Part shown: positions 49,447 through 57,775 of the stretch, one piece after another
Position numbering within the stretch: the first letter of the stretch is position 1
Layout of the letters: each line of letters begins with the position of its first letter
NCBI GenBank assembly: GCA_964502665.1
Contig: CAZCXP010000001.1
Span: 1 to 59,002 of the forward strand
Reading direction: 5' to 3'
DNA length: 59,002 nucleotides
From: SOKG01 sp964502665
GTDB lineage: Bacteria; Chloroflexota; Dehalococcoidia; SZUA-161
Translations under genes and position numbers: made by a program
Notes under the pieces: model-generated
Seen by the model: only the letters and a program-made list of their open reading frames with translations
The model's database searches: none
Told to the model about the DNA's origin: nothing

Positions 49447-50064
49447 TCAAGCCCTAGTAGAGCTAATTACCTTGTGCCACCGGGTGACCACCTCCTCATC
49501 AACCCCCCACAACTCGTCCAGCATCCTACCTACTTCATCCTGTCTTCCCTCCTGCCTGAGCTGGATAGCCTTTATCATTGCTTTGAAGTCCTCTATGCGG
49601 ATCCGTTCCCCCCTCTGGAGAAGCCTCCGCAGACCGATGTTCATCTCCTCATGCTCCAGGTGTAGCTCTCTCAACATCCTGCCGAGGTCTCCTTGCGCTC
49701 CCTTCTGCCGGGTGAGGATGCTCTGGCTCAGGGCCTTGAATTCCTCCAGGGTGATATCGCCGTCGGAGATGACCTTCCTCAGCCAGGCCACCAGCTCCTC
49801 TTGTTCCTTGAGGAAACTGTCAAGAGCATGGGCAACCTTCTCCTCCTTTTCCCTTCGCCGAGCTCTGATTTGCGCCATCAGGGTGTCGAAGTCCTTCCTC
49901 CGCAAAGACTCGGCATGAGCCAAGAGGTCACGCAGCTCCATAACCTTCTCTTCCTGCTCGAGGTCAAACCGTTTCAGAAGCTCCACCATTTGCCTCATCA
50001 GGGCGCCAACCGTCCCTACGCGCGCCTCATATGAATCAATGACACTCTCTATAGGGCTTCCCAT
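49447..50064 (-). CDS. Helical repeat protein, possible vesicle surface scaffold
   Basis: A 205-residue all-helical protein with a repeat of about 50 residues. Aligned positions are F59 (LRRKDFDTLMAQI), F109 (ITLEEFKALSQSI) and F160 (IRIEDFKAMIKAI). Each is followed by a glutamate/arginine-rich helix and a WLRKV/GLRRLL-type turn. It is the first gene after gvpA and precedes the GvpC-like gene, so it may coat or stiffen the shell. I do not recognise it as a named family. Confidence 0.55.
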   Translation of the reverse strand: MGSPIESVIDSYEARVGTVGALMRQMVELLKRFDLEQEEKVMELRDLLAHAESLRRKDFDTLMAQIRARRREKEEKVAHALDSFLKEQEELVAWLRKVISDGDITLEEFKALSQSILTRQKGAQGDLGRMLRELHLEHEEMNIGLRRLLQRGERIRIEDFKAMIKAIQLRQEGRQDEVGRMLDELWGVDEEVVTRWHKVISSTRA

Positions 50065-50089
50065 TACTCAGTCCCCTATAACAAAGTCT

Positions 50090-50150
50090 GAGGGCAATCT
50101 ACCCCGGCCTTAAGATCAGGAAAGTCCTAAATGCCTTAAGAATTGCCCTC
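50090..50150 (-). promoter_or_regulatory. Hairpin between gvpA and the downstream genes
   Basis: GAGGGCAAT (50090-50098) and ATTGCCCTC (50142-50150) are exact reverse complements. CTTAAG palindromes lie inside the loop. It may reduce read-through so that gvpA mRNA is more abundant than the rest, as in other gvp operons; this is inference. No long U-run is visible. Confidence 0.4.
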
Positions 50151-50298
50151 TTCTGGTAACTGAGAGTAACTCGGCATGCTTTAGGCTGCTCTGTAGCTCC
50201 TTCTCTCCGATATAGAGGGGCATTTGACTTGGGCAGGGTTGCGCCTCTATACCTAAAGGATGCCTTCCTGACCTCTTCCGTTACCGTGTGGTCACGAC

Positions 50299-50505
50299 CT
50301 AGGCTGCCTGCGCGGTAAGACCAATTGCCTCAGAGTATTTGAGGAAGGTCTCAACGGAAGCAACCGTCGCCCTGGCCTCGATGGTGAGCAGCTCGATGCC
50401 TACCAGTGATACCCTCACCCAGGCATCGACGACTATGCCCTTGTCCAGGATTCGGTCAATGACCTCAACCAGAGTATCGGAAGCCATCGACTTCTCTACC
50501 GCCAT
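50299..50505 (-). CDS. gvpA: Gas vesicle structural protein GvpA
   Basis: A 68-residue GvpA. The core TLVEVIDRILDKGIVVDAWV, then RVSLVGIELLTIEARATVAS and VETFLKYSEAIGL, matches the main shell protein almost throughout. GvpA polymerises into the gas-permeable, water-excluding wall. It is the first gene of the locus, with a strong AAAGGAGGTGATCTAG site and an upstream promoter candidate. The two GvpA-domain fusions in the locus are clearly diverged copies. Confidence 0.95.
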   Translation of the reverse strand: MAVEKSMASDTLVEVIDRILDKGIVVDAWVRVSLVGIELLTIEARATVASVETFLKYSEAIGLTAQAA

Positions 50506-50586
50506 CTAGATCACCTCCTTTCCCTTGGATTGCATGCCCACGGTGGCGCATTCGCGTCGGATGAACAATAGCCAGTTTGGGCATTT

Positions 50587-50614
50587 CTTATACGAAAGTA
50601 CGCACTAGCGTTAA
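50587..50614 (-). promoter_or_regulatory. Candidate sigma-70 promoter of gvpA
   Basis: On the minus strand TTAACG (50614-50609), a 16-bp spacer and TATAAG (50592-50587), about 75 bases upstream of gvpA plus leader. It is the only good match I found in this gap. Confidence 0.45.
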
Positions 50615-50687
50615 TTCGTGGGTTGGGGTACCGTTCGATCTCTTAACGAAGTATACAAACATTGCAATTACAAAGCCCATTAAGGAT

Positions 50688-50948
50688 ATGAAGACGGCAT
50701 TACAAAGAGGTTACAAGCGGATAAAGATTTGGAGGGAGTGAACGGGTGAGGGCATGAGAAGGCACTTGAATATTGCGAGGCGGTCACACTTCTTCCACGG
50801 TATGGGGTTTCATGGGTCCACTCCGATCAGGTCACCTGGTTTTGCCACGAAGTATCCCGTGCCCCCGAGGTTTGGCCCCTTTTCTCCCTTCGGAGGCCTG
50901 CGTCTGGCCTGTACCCCGCGGAAGATTAAGAAAGGATTGCGGATATAA
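50688..50948 (+). pseudogene. Decayed copy of the small ORF at 50950-51102
   Basis: From ATG 50688 the frame reads MKTALQRGYKRIKIWRE and meets TGA 50739-50741. It then continues in phase as RRHLNIARRSHFFHGMG and FATKYPVPPRFG. The second half matches the next ORF (HLYIARRSYQFWLGLARKYP). The TGA and an insertion between the two motifs mark it as decayed. The family is unknown to me. Confidence 0.5.
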
Positions 50949-50949
50949 A

Positions 50950-51102
50950 GTGGAAATTGCAAAGACATTACAAGCAGGTTACAATTCAGGGCAGAACGGA
51001 CAATGCAAACGAGCGGGGCACCTGTATATCGCCAGGCGGTCATATCAGTTTTGGCTTGGTCTTGCCAGGAAATACCCTGTGCCTAGATTGGTGAGAAGGT
51101 AA
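50950..51102 (+). CDS. Short hypothetical ORF with HLxIARRS and KYPVP motifs
   Basis: A 50-residue frame from GTG 50950. It reads VEIAKTLQAGYNSGQNGQCK, then HLYIARRSYQFWLGLARKYP and VPRLVRR. A decayed paralogue lies directly upstream, so the sequence is under or was under coding selection. It ends 6 bp before the small zinc protein gene, suggesting coupling. Start uncertain. Confidence 0.4.
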   Translation: MEIAKTLQAGYNSGQNGQCKRAGHLYIARRSYQFWLGLARKYPVPRLVRR

Positions 51103-51108
51103 TAGTCT

Positions 51109-51315
51109 ATGAATTGTAGTGTCTGTGGTAATCCCTTTCATGGTGGGAGGGCAGTTTTCCGCTGCAACTGCGGGGCTCTTACTCATGCCCACTGTTGGCC
51201 AAAACATATCATTGAGTCCCATGAGCCATCTTTCACTCTTGGGACTATCACTAGAGATGATGTGTTCACGCCCAATGAGCCAGTCGAAGCGGAAGGTGAA
51301 CAGTCTATTTGGTGA
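51109..51315 (+). CDS. Small zinc-binding protein
   Basis: A 68-residue protein with MNCSVCGNPFHGG, FRCNCGALTHAHCW and a following H (KHIIESHEP). This is a cysteine/histidine arrangement like a RING/B-box or treble-clef zinc finger. GAGAAGGTAATAGTCT lies in front of ATG 51109. Function unknown. It is divergent from the gas vesicle locus. Confidence 0.55.
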   Translation: MNCSVCGNPFHGGRAVFRCNCGALTHAHCWPKHIIESHEPSFTLGTITRDDVFTPNEPVEAEGEQSIW

Positions 51316-51500
51316 GGTGGGAGATGAGGATAGAGAAAGTTGGGGATTGTGCTGGTCGCACCACTGGGAGTGGCGCTCGCATCCTCAAAGTCGCCGAACG
51401 CATAAGCCGCGTATTGGTTGACAACTAGCGCTCCCCCAGAGGAGGGGCTCCGCCCTCTCCTCATCTTCTGTGCGATCACAACGCAGTGGGAGACAGAGAA

Positions 51501-52457
51501 ATGAGCACTTTGCTCCTGAGGAAGGGCGACGTGGCTGAGCTCCTGAACATGGAGGAAGTGACAGGTGTGGTGGAGCAGGCTTTCCGAGACTACGCTGCGG
51601 GTCGAGCCCAAATGCTGCCAAAGGTCTACCTCAGGGTGGAGCAGGGCGACTTCAGGGCTATGCCCAGCGCCGTGCCGGGGGCTGCCGGCGTGAAATGGGT
51701 CAATGTGCACCTGAGGAACCACGAGCTGGGCCTGCCCAGCATTATGGGCATCATCATCTACAACGACGCGACTACTGGCTATCCCCTGGCCATCATGGAC
51801 GCCACCGAGATTACCGCCTACCGCACCGCTGCCACCTCGGCCATTGCCTCCAGATACCTGGCCCGCCCGGACTCCCACACCTTGGGACTGGTAGGCGCTG
51901 GCCACCAGGCCTACACACACCTGGAGTCCCATGCTCGAGTCTTCTCGCTGGAGGCCGTTAAGGTCTACGATGTGCGCTCTGAGGCGGTGCAGGCCTTCAT
52001 CAGCCACTTTCCCCACTTCAAGGTAAAAGCGGCCTCTGCCGAGGAGGTAGCGGCATCAGATATTGTATGCACGCTGACGCCAGCTACAGCGCCCGTGATA
52101 CGAGCAGCTTGGGTCAAGCCCGGGACGCACATCAACGCGGTGGGGGCCGACGCTCCCGGCAAGCAGGAGCTTGACCCGGAGATATTGCGACTGGCGCAGG
52201 TAGTGGTGGACGACATGGCTCAGGCCTGCCACGGCGGCGAGATCAACGTCCCCGTCCGCCGAGGTCTCTTTGAGCAGAAGGACGTCTGGGGCACTCTGGT
52301 GGAGATAGTAGCCGGCGCCAAACCATGTCGGCAGGATGCCCGCGCCGTTACAGTCTTTGACTCCACGGGACTGGCCATCGAGGACCTGGCTACAGCTCGG
52401 CTGGTCTACGAAAAGGCCAGAGAACGGGGCGGATACGCAGCCATCGACATAGTCTGA
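51501..52457 (+). CDS. Ornithine cyclodeaminase/mu-crystallin family protein
   Basis: A 318-residue NAD(P)-dependent enzyme. Signatures: VEQAFRDYAAGRAQMLPKVY, a YPLAIMDATEITAYRTAATS region with the substrate-binding lysine/arginine area upstream, and the dinucleotide fold LGLVGAGHQAYTHLE. INAVGADAPGKQELD and FDSTGLAIEDLATA complete it. The family includes ornithine cyclodeaminase, alanine dehydrogenase and ketimine reductases; which is not clear. The GxGxQ motif is GAGHQA, as expected. ATG 51501 is preferred over GTG 51486 because it is nearer the GGGAG site. Confidence 0.88.
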   Translation: MSTLLLRKGDVAELLNMEEVTGVVEQAFRDYAAGRAQMLPKVYLRVEQGDFRAMPSAVPGAAGVKWVNVHLRNHELGLPSIMGIIIYNDATTGYPLAIMDATEITAYRTAATSAIASRYLARPDSHTLGLVGAGHQAYTHLESHARVFSLEAVKVYDVRSEAVQAFISHFPHFKVKAASAEEVAASDIVCTLTPATAPVIRAAWVKPGTHINAVGADAPGKQELDPEILRLAQVVVDDMAQACHGGEINVPVRRGLFEQKDVWGTLVEIVAGAKPCRQDARAVTVFDSTGLAIEDLATARLVYEKARERGGYAAIDIV

Positions 52458-52506
52458 GCTCCTTTGGCCTCAGCGCCTTCACATCGGTTTCCATTAGTGA
52501 ACTTAC

Positions 52507-52680
52507 GTGCTGCGCGGGCAGCCGTGCAGCTTGGCCGCCTCCAGCCCAGCTATGATAGAGGCTGTCCAGTTGCCGGAGGGTCACAGGTGCTTGGGGGCCA
52601 TGATGATCGGATATCCCGAGCACCGGTTCGCTCGAATACCGTTAAAGAAAGAGCCAAACCGGTTACCTGGCACTAGCCCT
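52507..52680 (+). pseudogene. Nitroreductase-family C-terminal remnant
   Basis: The frame contains LPEGHRCLGAMMIGYPEHRF followed by ARIPLKKEPNRL. This is the FMN-proximal C-terminal signature of nitroreductases (GAMMIGYP...R.P.R). The N-terminal 150 or so residues are absent: the ornithine cyclodeaminase-like gene ends only 49 bp upstream. It is a leftover of a deleted gene. Confidence 0.6.
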
Positions 52681-52757
52681 AATCCTGCAAACGTATCGGT
52701 CACAATAGAGCAGCACGGGAAGCAGAGTATGAGAAAAGGCTCACCAGGAGGAATACG

Positions 52758-53534
52758 ATGCCCGAAGTTGAAACAGAATGCAGGAACCGAACGCTTGTTG
52801 TCACCATAAACCGACCGCAGGTTCGCAACGCCGTCGATGCCGAGACCGCAGGGTTGCTTTGGGAGGCTGTCGAGTCCTTTCGCCAAGATGAAAACGCCGA
52901 TGTAATGGTGCTCACCGGTGCCGGCGACATCGCATTTTGTGCAGGAGCCGACCTGAAGGATATCTATGGCCTTACTGCTCGCCCTGGTGCCTACGAGTAT
53001 GGCCCGATGGGCATAAGCTACATAACCGACCTTGCGAAACCGACGATAGCAGCCATCAATGGCTACTGCCTAGCCGGCGGTTTGGAACTGGCTTGCTGGT
53101 GCGACTTTCGGATCGCTGCCAATAATGCTCAATTTGGCATACTCAACCGGCGCTGGGGTGTCCCTCTTGCCGACGGAGGTACACAGCGTCTGCCCAGAAT
53201 CATCGGCATGGGCAATGCCCTTTATCTTATAGAAACAGGCGTGCTGATCAATGCTGACCACGCATTACGTATCGGGCTCGTTCAAGAGGTAGTTCCCAAC
53301 GGCCAGGCACTGGCACGCGCATTGGAGCTGGCGGAGGTGATCTCCACATACCCACAGTTAAGCCTACGCAACGACCGTCGAGCTGCATACGAAGGCTTCT
53401 CACTGCGCTTGCCCGAGGCGCTCCAGCTTGAGCAACGGCTTCACCTGGCTAGCCTGACTGATCCCGGCATGGCCGAAGGGCTTGAACGATATGCAGCAGG
53501 CAAGAGACAACCACCACCCCAGCCCCCAGCTTGA
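52758..53534 (+). CDS. Enoyl-CoA hydratase/isomerase (crotonase) family protein, copy 1
   Basis: A 258-residue crotonase. CoA-binding and oxyanion-hole regions are clear: FCAGADLKDIYG and AAINGYCLAGGLELACWCDF. The region GVPLADGGTQRLPRIIG also fits. The two catalytic glutamates of standard enoyl-CoA hydratase are not at their usual places (AQFGILNRRWG and ALYLIETG occupy them). The reaction may thus be isomerisation, decarboxylation or hydrolysis rather than hydration. AGGAGGAATACG precedes ATG 52758. Confidence 0.88.
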   Translation: MPEVETECRNRTLVVTINRPQVRNAVDAETAGLLWEAVESFRQDENADVMVLTGAGDIAFCAGADLKDIYGLTARPGAYEYGPMGISYITDLAKPTIAAINGYCLAGGLELACWCDFRIAANNAQFGILNRRWGVPLADGGTQRLPRIIGMGNALYLIETGVLINADHALRIGLVQEVVPNGQALARALELAEVISTYPQLSLRNDRRAAYEGFSLRLPEALQLEQRLHLASLTDPGMAEGLERYAAGKRQPPPQPPA

Positions 53535-53684
53535 TGAAGCACAGAGCCAGAGGATTGGTGCCTTCCAAGCCTTCCTTCTATATCAGCGACCCGATGGCGG
53601 TCGGGGCACGTGTGCAATTCATTGCCTACTTGGTTGAGGTCCTATGTCCGGCTGTAAAAAGGGTGGAGATCGTGGAGTAGTGCT

Positions 53685-54536
53685 CTACAACATAGCAGCA
53701 TCCAGCGTTGCAGTGTTCATCGCAATCGCCAAGAGCCGATCATCAGCCCCGGTGTCGATTACTTCGACCCGAGCCAAGGTGGTATCGGGTGTAGTTCGGA
53801 TCACCGTAACCCGGGTGCGAAACGGACCCACCTTCCCCTGAGCAAGATAGCAGATGGCCAGGTCACTTGTAGCGAGGTGGTTGCCAGTACAAGCGCGGGC
53901 CACAAGCTCCCCGGCTACGTCAGCAAGAAGCGCCACGGCTCCACCCTGCAGGGCACCAAAGCTGTTCCGCACGTAGCCACTCATCTCGAGTTCCACAACC
54001 CCCGCGACTTCATCCACAACGCTAATGCCAATCCCATCCAGAAACGGCCGAGACAGTCCTGATCCCTCAATGGCATACGTGACAGTAGTATTGACCGCAT
54101 CCTGATCGAGCTCTATCGTATCCCCTCTTCGGGGAAGCCTGGAGAAGGTCATCAGTGCCGATCCAATCCGTGTACCAGAATCACCTACGTCGCTCGCCGC
54201 TTCAAAAATGGCCACGTCGATGGCAACTGTAGTGTGACCTCCACGGATTACCCTGCCGGACGCGGTTAGCATCCCTGTTGTGGCTCGCGCCCGCGTGTAT
54301 ACAGAGAGATCAGCGGTGGCGATCCAGTCGGGATATATGGCCTTCACCGCCAGCGCACCACCGAGGAGGTCCACCAATGTGGCCACTACGCCAACTCGAA
54401 CCGCACCTTGATCCGTGCATACCTCCGGCACAATGGGTGCCCGGGCAATACATCGGCCCTTCGCCTCGAACTCCACTGAGATGAGAAGATCCCTCAGCAT
54501 GTGGTGCTGAGGTGGGTAGTCATCGATAATGGCCAT
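53685..54536 (-). CDS. Double-hotdog PaaI-type acyl-CoA thioesterase
   Basis: A 283-residue protein made of two hotdog domains. The first has RVGVVATLVDLLGGALAVKA, then ATADLSVYTRA. The second has NSFGALQGGAVALLADVAGE, then ATSDLAICYLAQGK. GGxxxxLxDxxG is the PaaI/YbgC-like thioesterase helix. It hydrolyses acyl-CoA esters; the specific acyl group is unknown. It lies on the opposite strand and converges with the first crotonase gene. ATG 54536 has AGGAGAGATAG. Confidence 0.8.
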   Translation of the reverse strand: MAIIDDYPPQHHMLRDLLISVEFEAKGRCIARAPIVPEVCTDQGAVRVGVVATLVDLLGGALAVKAIYPDWIATADLSVYTRARATTGMLTASGRVIRGGHTTVAIDVAIFEAASDVGDSGTRIGSALMTFSRLPRRGDTIELDQDAVNTTVTYAIEGSGLSRPFLDGIGISVVDEVAGVVELEMSGYVRNSFGALQGGAVALLADVAGELVARACTGNHLATSDLAICYLAQGKVGPFRTRVTVIRTTPDTTLARVEVIDTGADDRLLAIAMNTATLDAAML

Positions 54537-54573
54537 TCTATCTCTCCTGCCTCACGTCCAAACCTTCAGGCAG

Positions 54574-55422
54574 TCAGCCGCCCCCACGGCCAATGCCCGG
54601 AAGCACCAGGACTTCTCCATCAACGCTCGGCTCAACGCCCGCTACCCAGAATGCCGCGCCTTTCACTAACGCTGCGGCCAATTCCATGCAATAACCGATG
54701 TCATCAATGGCCATCTCCCAACCCTCACCCGCAAGAGTTGGTCGCCCTCCAAAATCCGGGTAAGGCGATTCCTGACCATTTGGCTTGACGTACCAGCACG
54801 GTAGATTATGCCAGACCTGATCGGCTGCGGCTCGGACTTCCCTATAGAGATCTCCAGGGCCCGTGACTGGGGTTGGGCACGCATTCCTAACACGCGAAGG
54901 CCAATCAGATTGGCCAAGAACATACTGGAAGTACGTGCGTATCTCAAAGTCCATGTGAGGCGCCCTTAGAAATCCCTCCCTGAATGGAAAGACGTGGGGC
55001 GGACACACTGCATCTTGAATATAGTGGATGGCATAGCCAAGTTCCCTCTGCCACTCGATATTCTGTTCGTCGTAATACTTGCGTGCTCTATGAATGTGGT
55101 AAGCCGCGGCAAACTCTGCCCCCGGTTTGTAGCATGTCTCGCCTCCTGCAAGGTGGAAGACCGTCTGATACTTCTTCACTCTATGAGCAAATAGACTACA
55201 ATGCTTCTCTACCCAATCCACTTCGTCGGCGTACGACGAAATGTTGCCAATCGTGTCCTCATCCCACTCAAGCCCCACAAGTCCGGTGAGAGCGTCACGT
55301 GTCATGGCCTCATGCAGACTTAGAGGCTTCGCAGCCCATCCCTCGACCTGCGGTGCAACAAGCATCGAACATGTTGACAAAACAACAAATACCGCTGCAA
55401 ACCTCAACATCCTGTTGATCAT
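54574..55422 (-). CDS. Secreted zinc-dependent phospholipase C / S1-P1 nuclease-like protein
   Basis: A protein of about 282 residues with a signal peptide (MINRMLRFAAVFVVLSTC; cleavage near VEGWA). The mature part begins WAAKPLSLHEAMTRDALTG. It includes histidine-rich positions typical of the family: FAHRVKKY, AAAYHIHRARKYY and LGYAIHYIQDAVCPPHVFPF, then HMDFEIRTYF. The HYxQDxxxPxH pattern is the zinc-site signature. The substrate may be phospholipid or nucleic acid. ATG 55422 follows AGGAGAAAGACA; the in-frame codon at 55437 lacks a site. Confidence 0.7.
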   Translation of the reverse strand: MINRMLRFAAVFVVLSTCSMLVAPQVEGWAAKPLSLHEAMTRDALTGLVGLEWDEDTIGNISSYADEVDWVEKHCSLFAHRVKKYQTVFHLAGGETCYKPGAEFAAAYHIHRARKYYDEQNIEWQRELGYAIHYIQDAVCPPHVFPFREGFLRAPHMDFEIRTYFQYVLGQSDWPSRVRNACPTPVTGPGDLYREVRAAADQVWHNLPCWYVKPNGQESPYPDFGGRPTLAGEGWEMAIDDIGYCMELAAALVKGAAFWVAGVEPSVDGEVLVLPGIGRGGG

Positions 55423-55437
55423 TGTCTTTCTCCTCAT

Positions 55438-55873
55438 GAACGTGCACGATCAGTGTTGATCGCGACGCCTCCTCTAGTGCCCTCTCCAAATCCGCCTGGC
55501 TGGGCTTGCTCTGACCTTGCAAACTCGCAGCTTGCGATATTCTACCACTCCAATGTATAGTAATACAACAAGAACAAGCCGATTTCCATCGCGGCCAGAG
55601 TAGTCCGCGTGGCAAAACCCGCGCTTCTTGAGGCAAAAGGTGGAGTTGCAATGTCCAATATGCGGCCGAAGGCTTCCGAGTTTGGAAGTGCTTGCCCAAC
55701 ATCTGATGCTGGCGCACGGAAAGGACAGAATGCAAGCTACCGAAATGGCAGTCCGAGTATGGATACGAAAAGAACGGACCTAGTTTGAGGCAAACGCTAA
55801 TCCAACCACGGGGCTTTGAGAACCCATACTCAACAGGTATCGGTATTTGCGCTGATACGCATACAATACCCTG
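55438..55873. other. Intergenic stretch without a recognisable gene
   Basis: About 436 bp between two minus-strand genes. Short frames occur on both strands but none has protein-like composition plus a ribosome binding site. No repeat or RNA structure stood out. Confidence 0.4.
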
Positions 55874-56254
55874 CTATGACAGTATTCTCGAGACTTTGGT
55901 GCGGCAATTCTTACAATTACCCTCGATGACTGTGCGTCCGTATTGAGAAGTTACTGTTGGGTCTATGATGGGAACCTTCCTCAGACAATTGTGACAGTAC
56001 ACCTCGATGCTGTCCCCAGGTTCTCCTTCGACGTGAGAATCCTTTTGCTCCAACCCCAGGTTTTCCTCGAGTCGTCGCGCTCGCTCATGCAACGAAAACC
56101 CTGCCAGAATCTGATTCTGCGACTCCTTTATCCTCGCAAGCTCCGATATTACCTTTTCAATCCGTTGCGATTGAGCGTCCAACTGACGAACCACATGTTC
56201 CAAGATATCGCTTATCCCCTGCATAACATCAGTCATTTGCCTCGGTGTTTCCAT
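55874..56254 (-). CDS. Coiled-coil protein with C-terminal zinc ribbon (DUF5679-like)
   Basis: A 126-residue protein. A coiled-coil segment (ISDILEHVVRQLDAQSQRIE, KVISELARIKESQNQIL) is followed by a ribbon: VYCHNCLRKVPIIDPTVTSQ, then GNCKNCRTKVSRIL. The latter resembles DUF5679, a small zinc ribbon common in Chloroflexota. ATG 56254 is behind GAGAGGGGATGGCAAT. Role unknown. Confidence 0.6.
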   Translation of the reverse strand: METPRQMTDVMQGISDILEHVVRQLDAQSQRIEKVISELARIKESQNQILAGFSLHERARRLEENLGLEQKDSHVEGEPGDSIEVYCHNCLRKVPIIDPTVTSQYGRTVIEGNCKNCRTKVSRILS

Positions 56255-56515
56255 ATTGCCATCCCCTCTCTGAGAATCTAGTATCACAACAGGTCAATAA
56301 CGCTACCCTGTCACCAATGTCTTGCAGAAGTTCTTATACCAGCGATGGGCTTAGTCTGTCAATACCTTAGACCTAACTTTACCTACAGGAAGTCACCCTT
56401 AGTACCGGGCAGAGAGGATTTGAGCGCCTGAGAGGCGATTCCGAGGGCTTTCTGTGCTCAGCTGTGGATTCCCCGTACACAACAAGGGGGTAGCATCCGA
56501 AAACGGTTCTTTGGC

Positions 56516-56818
56516 TTATTCTATTCGCCAAATTGGAGTAGCCCATGCTGGCTTCGAGAGCCACCACAAGAAATACCCGAGCATTAGCAGGAACCCAACC
56601 ACCAAACTCAACACACCACCAGCCAAGAAATGTCCATCCAAAACAATCATCACACCAATGGCGAAAAGCGCTAAACCCGTGCCATATCCAAATAGGAACG
56701 TACCCGCTCGCCGAGCTGTTGCCATCGCATCCTCAATTCGTGTCAGCCTCTTGGCAATCATCCTCAGTTCCTCTTCCAAGCTATCCTCTGTGTTTGCAGT
56801 CAAATCCTTCTCTGACAT
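56516..56818 (-). CDS. Small membrane protein with two transmembrane helices
   Basis: A 100-residue protein from ATG 56818 (site GGAAAGGAAGATGCG). An acidic coiled start (TEDSLEEELRMIAKRLTRIE) is followed by a hydrophobic pair, TFLFGYGTGLALFAIGVMIV and LAGGVLSLVVGFLLMLGYFL. It ends in a tryptophan-rich tail. No function can be assigned. Confidence 0.6.
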   Translation of the reverse strand: MSEKDLTANTEDSLEEELRMIAKRLTRIEDAMATARRAGTFLFGYGTGLALFAIGVMIVLDGHFLAGGVLSLVVGFLLMLGYFLWWLSKPAWATPIWRIE

Positions 56819-56989
56819 CGCATCTTCCTTTCCCCTCCTCGTTCTGAGGAATGACATGCTGGTTGCGGTATTCTGCTGCGATATGTATACTACCACAGCA
56901 AATCACTGTCAAGGCGCTGCGGCGAGTCCTATTTGCGACAAGTAATGAACGTCGGTCGAAGTCATACACTATACATGGAGGTGTAGAAA

Positions 56990-57775
56990 ATGGCACAAGC
57001 GCTGGAGCTCAGGCGAGATGGGCAAATAGCAGTGGTGTTGTTCAACCGGCCAGAAGTACTAAACGCACTCGACGCCGCGGTGGCGGAACTTGCCGTCAAA
57101 TACGTCACTGAACTCTCAATGGATGATGGTGTGCGGGGCATAGTGATTTCAGGCAGGGGCAAAGCCTTCTGTGCCGGTGGCAATTTGAAGTGGGTGCTTG
57201 GCTTTCAACAAGGGCCTTCTGCCGCCATTCACGCATTGGCTGGTCGCGGTCACCAAGTAGTCTCGGAGATTCGCCGCATGAAGAAACCGGTCATAGCGGC
57301 AATCAATGGTGTAGCGGCTGGTGGTGGATTCTCGATTGCGTTGGCCTGTGATTTCAGGGTCATGGCCCGCTCTGCTGTTATGGTGCAGGCATACACGTCA
57401 GCCGGGCTGTCCCTCGATTTGGGAGGTACGTTTACGCTTCCGAGGATTGTTGGACTGGCTCGTGCCCTCGAGATTGTAGCGTTCGACCGCCCGATCTCTT
57501 CTGAACAGGCTCTGGCCTGGGGATTAGTGACAAAGGTCGTCGATGATGAGCATGTCCTCGGGGAAGCGGTCAAGATGGCTCAAGAATTGGCGGAGCGCTC
57601 GCTTAACTCCTTTGGGTGGGCGAAGCAACTACTTACAGACTCATTCGATACATCGTTTGAGACGCATCTCGAGCGGGAGCGAGAGGGTATTCGCAGTTGC
57701 GCGGCCCATCGGGATGGTCAGGAGGGTATGCGGGCTTTTGCGGAGAAACGCCAACCGATATTCAACGTCCAATGA
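56990..57775 (+). CDS. Enoyl-CoA hydratase/isomerase (crotonase) family protein, copy 2
   Basis: A 261-residue crotonase with NRPEVLNALDAAVAELA, FCAGGNLKWVLGF and AAINGVAAGGGFSIALACDF. SLDLGGTFTLPRIVGLARAL and ISSEQALAWGLVTKVV follow. One glutamate (ALEIVAF) is at a catalytic position, while the first is not (TSAGLSLDLGG). That fits PaaG-like isomerases better than hydratases. GGAGGTGTAGAAA precedes ATG 56990. Together with the first crotonase and the thioesterase it suggests acyl-CoA metabolism. Confidence 0.9.
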   Translation: MAQALELRRDGQIAVVLFNRPEVLNALDAAVAELAVKYVTELSMDDGVRGIVISGRGKAFCAGGNLKWVLGFQQGPSAAIHALAGRGHQVVSEIRRMKKPVIAAINGVAAGGGFSIALACDFRVMARSAVMVQAYTSAGLSLDLGGTFTLPRIVGLARALEIVAFDRPISSEQALAWGLVTKVVDDEHVLGEAVKMAQELAERSLNSFGWAKQLLTDSFDTSFETHLEREREGIRSCAAHRDGQEGMRAFAEKRQPIFNVQ

